Positions 63,972 to 64,000 of a stretch of DNA of 64,000 nt are shown one piece after another; positions within the stretch are counted from its first letter, which is position 1; each line of letters begins with the position of its first letter. Location: contig JAGSHN010000025.1 of NCBI GenBank assembly GCA_029855935.1, positions 147,135 through 211,134 on the forward strand. The letters run 5' to 3'. A program made the translations under genes and the position numbers. The notes under the pieces were generated by a model. The model saw only the letters and a list, made by a program, of their open reading frames with translations. It made no database searches and was not told the DNA's origin. Source of the DNA: Candidatus Thorarchaeota archaeon. Lineage in GTDB: Archaea; Asgardarchaeota; Thorarchaeia; Thorarchaeales; Thorarchaeaceae.

Positions 63972-64000
63972 GTGGCAGAGGCAAAGGGGTTGTGGTGGGA
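63972..64000 (+). CDS. Possible start of a further gene, cut by the window edge
   Basis: A GTG at 63972 opens a frame (MAEAKGLWW...) to the right edge. It is preceded by aggag (63963-63967) and by a TATA-like stretch near 63942. Only nine codons can be seen, so no product is suggested. Confidence 0.3.

Overview
The window is archaeal chromosome. The evidence is a group II chaperonin with a Gly/Met tail, an archaeal HMG-CoA synthase/thiolase/DUF35 cluster, archaeal-type CoA synthesis domains, four-subunit-type pyruvate:ferredoxin oxidoreductase genes, DUF2070 and ZPR1 genes, TATA-like promoters before most transcription units, and GGAGG/GGTGAT ribosome-binding sites, often before TTG or GTG starts. 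Two proteins carry what looks like a longin/roadblock-type domain joined to a winged helix. With ZPR1, this makes an Asgard archaeon (for example a Thorarchaeia-like lineage) the best guess, but that is an inference. No mobile element, CRISPR array or integrase was seen.

Layout. 1-1340: 3' part of a glycyl radical enzyme gene broken by one in-frame TGA. 1529-6530: thermosome, a P-loop ATPase, thioredoxin reductase, and an exported alpha/alpha-toroid protein. 6622-10378: a degenerate P-loop protein, a small AbrB/ACT-like protein, and an asparagine-synthetase-like protein. 10618-13271: HMG-CoA synthase, thiolase and DUF35, the start of the mevalonate pathway for archaeal lipids. 13272-19082: a phosphoesterase, a fused CoA-synthesis protein (PPAT + GTP-dependent dephospho-CoA kinase), the NAD(P)H-hydrate repair enzyme, and an NfnAB-type ferredoxin:NADP oxidoreductase.

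19188-28521: a MoxR ATPase plus metallopeptidase-VWA pair lies divergent to an operon of an AAA-like pseudo-ATPase, SMC, ScpA-like and ScpB-like proteins. 28600-34458: a zinc-ribbon regulator, a YgbA-family (nitric-oxide-linked) gene behind a structured leader RNA, a membrane pyrophosphatase, tRNA-Ala(UGC), ZPR1, and a longin-like/winged-helix protein. 34580-43656: a membrane protein, an asymmetric two-gene ABC exporter with its PadR regulator and a duplicated operator, DUF2070, UbiX, and an HD-fold protein without the HD doublet.

43869-47795: porD-porA-porB without porG, a nitrilase-family amidase, and a small conserved protein. 47958-54534: a 1768-residue surface protein with tandem beta-sandwich repeats, one membrane span, and a cytosolic longin-like domain plus winged helix; then a lysine-tailed protein and a DedA-type protein. 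54593-61184: a second thiolase-DUF35 pair, an acyl-CoA dehydrogenase, a nitroreductase, and a LeuA/NifV-type synthase. 61174-64000: two membrane proteins, a gamma-carbonic-anhydrase-like protein, and a zinc-ribbon protein.

Together the genes suggest an anaerobic, ferredoxin- and acyl-CoA-based metabolism (POR, Nfn, acyl-CoA dehydrogenase, glycyl radical enzyme, pyrophosphatase). The least-described parts are the longin-like/winged-helix receptor pair, the pseudo-AAA protein in the SMC operon, and a recurring set of pseudo-enzymes.
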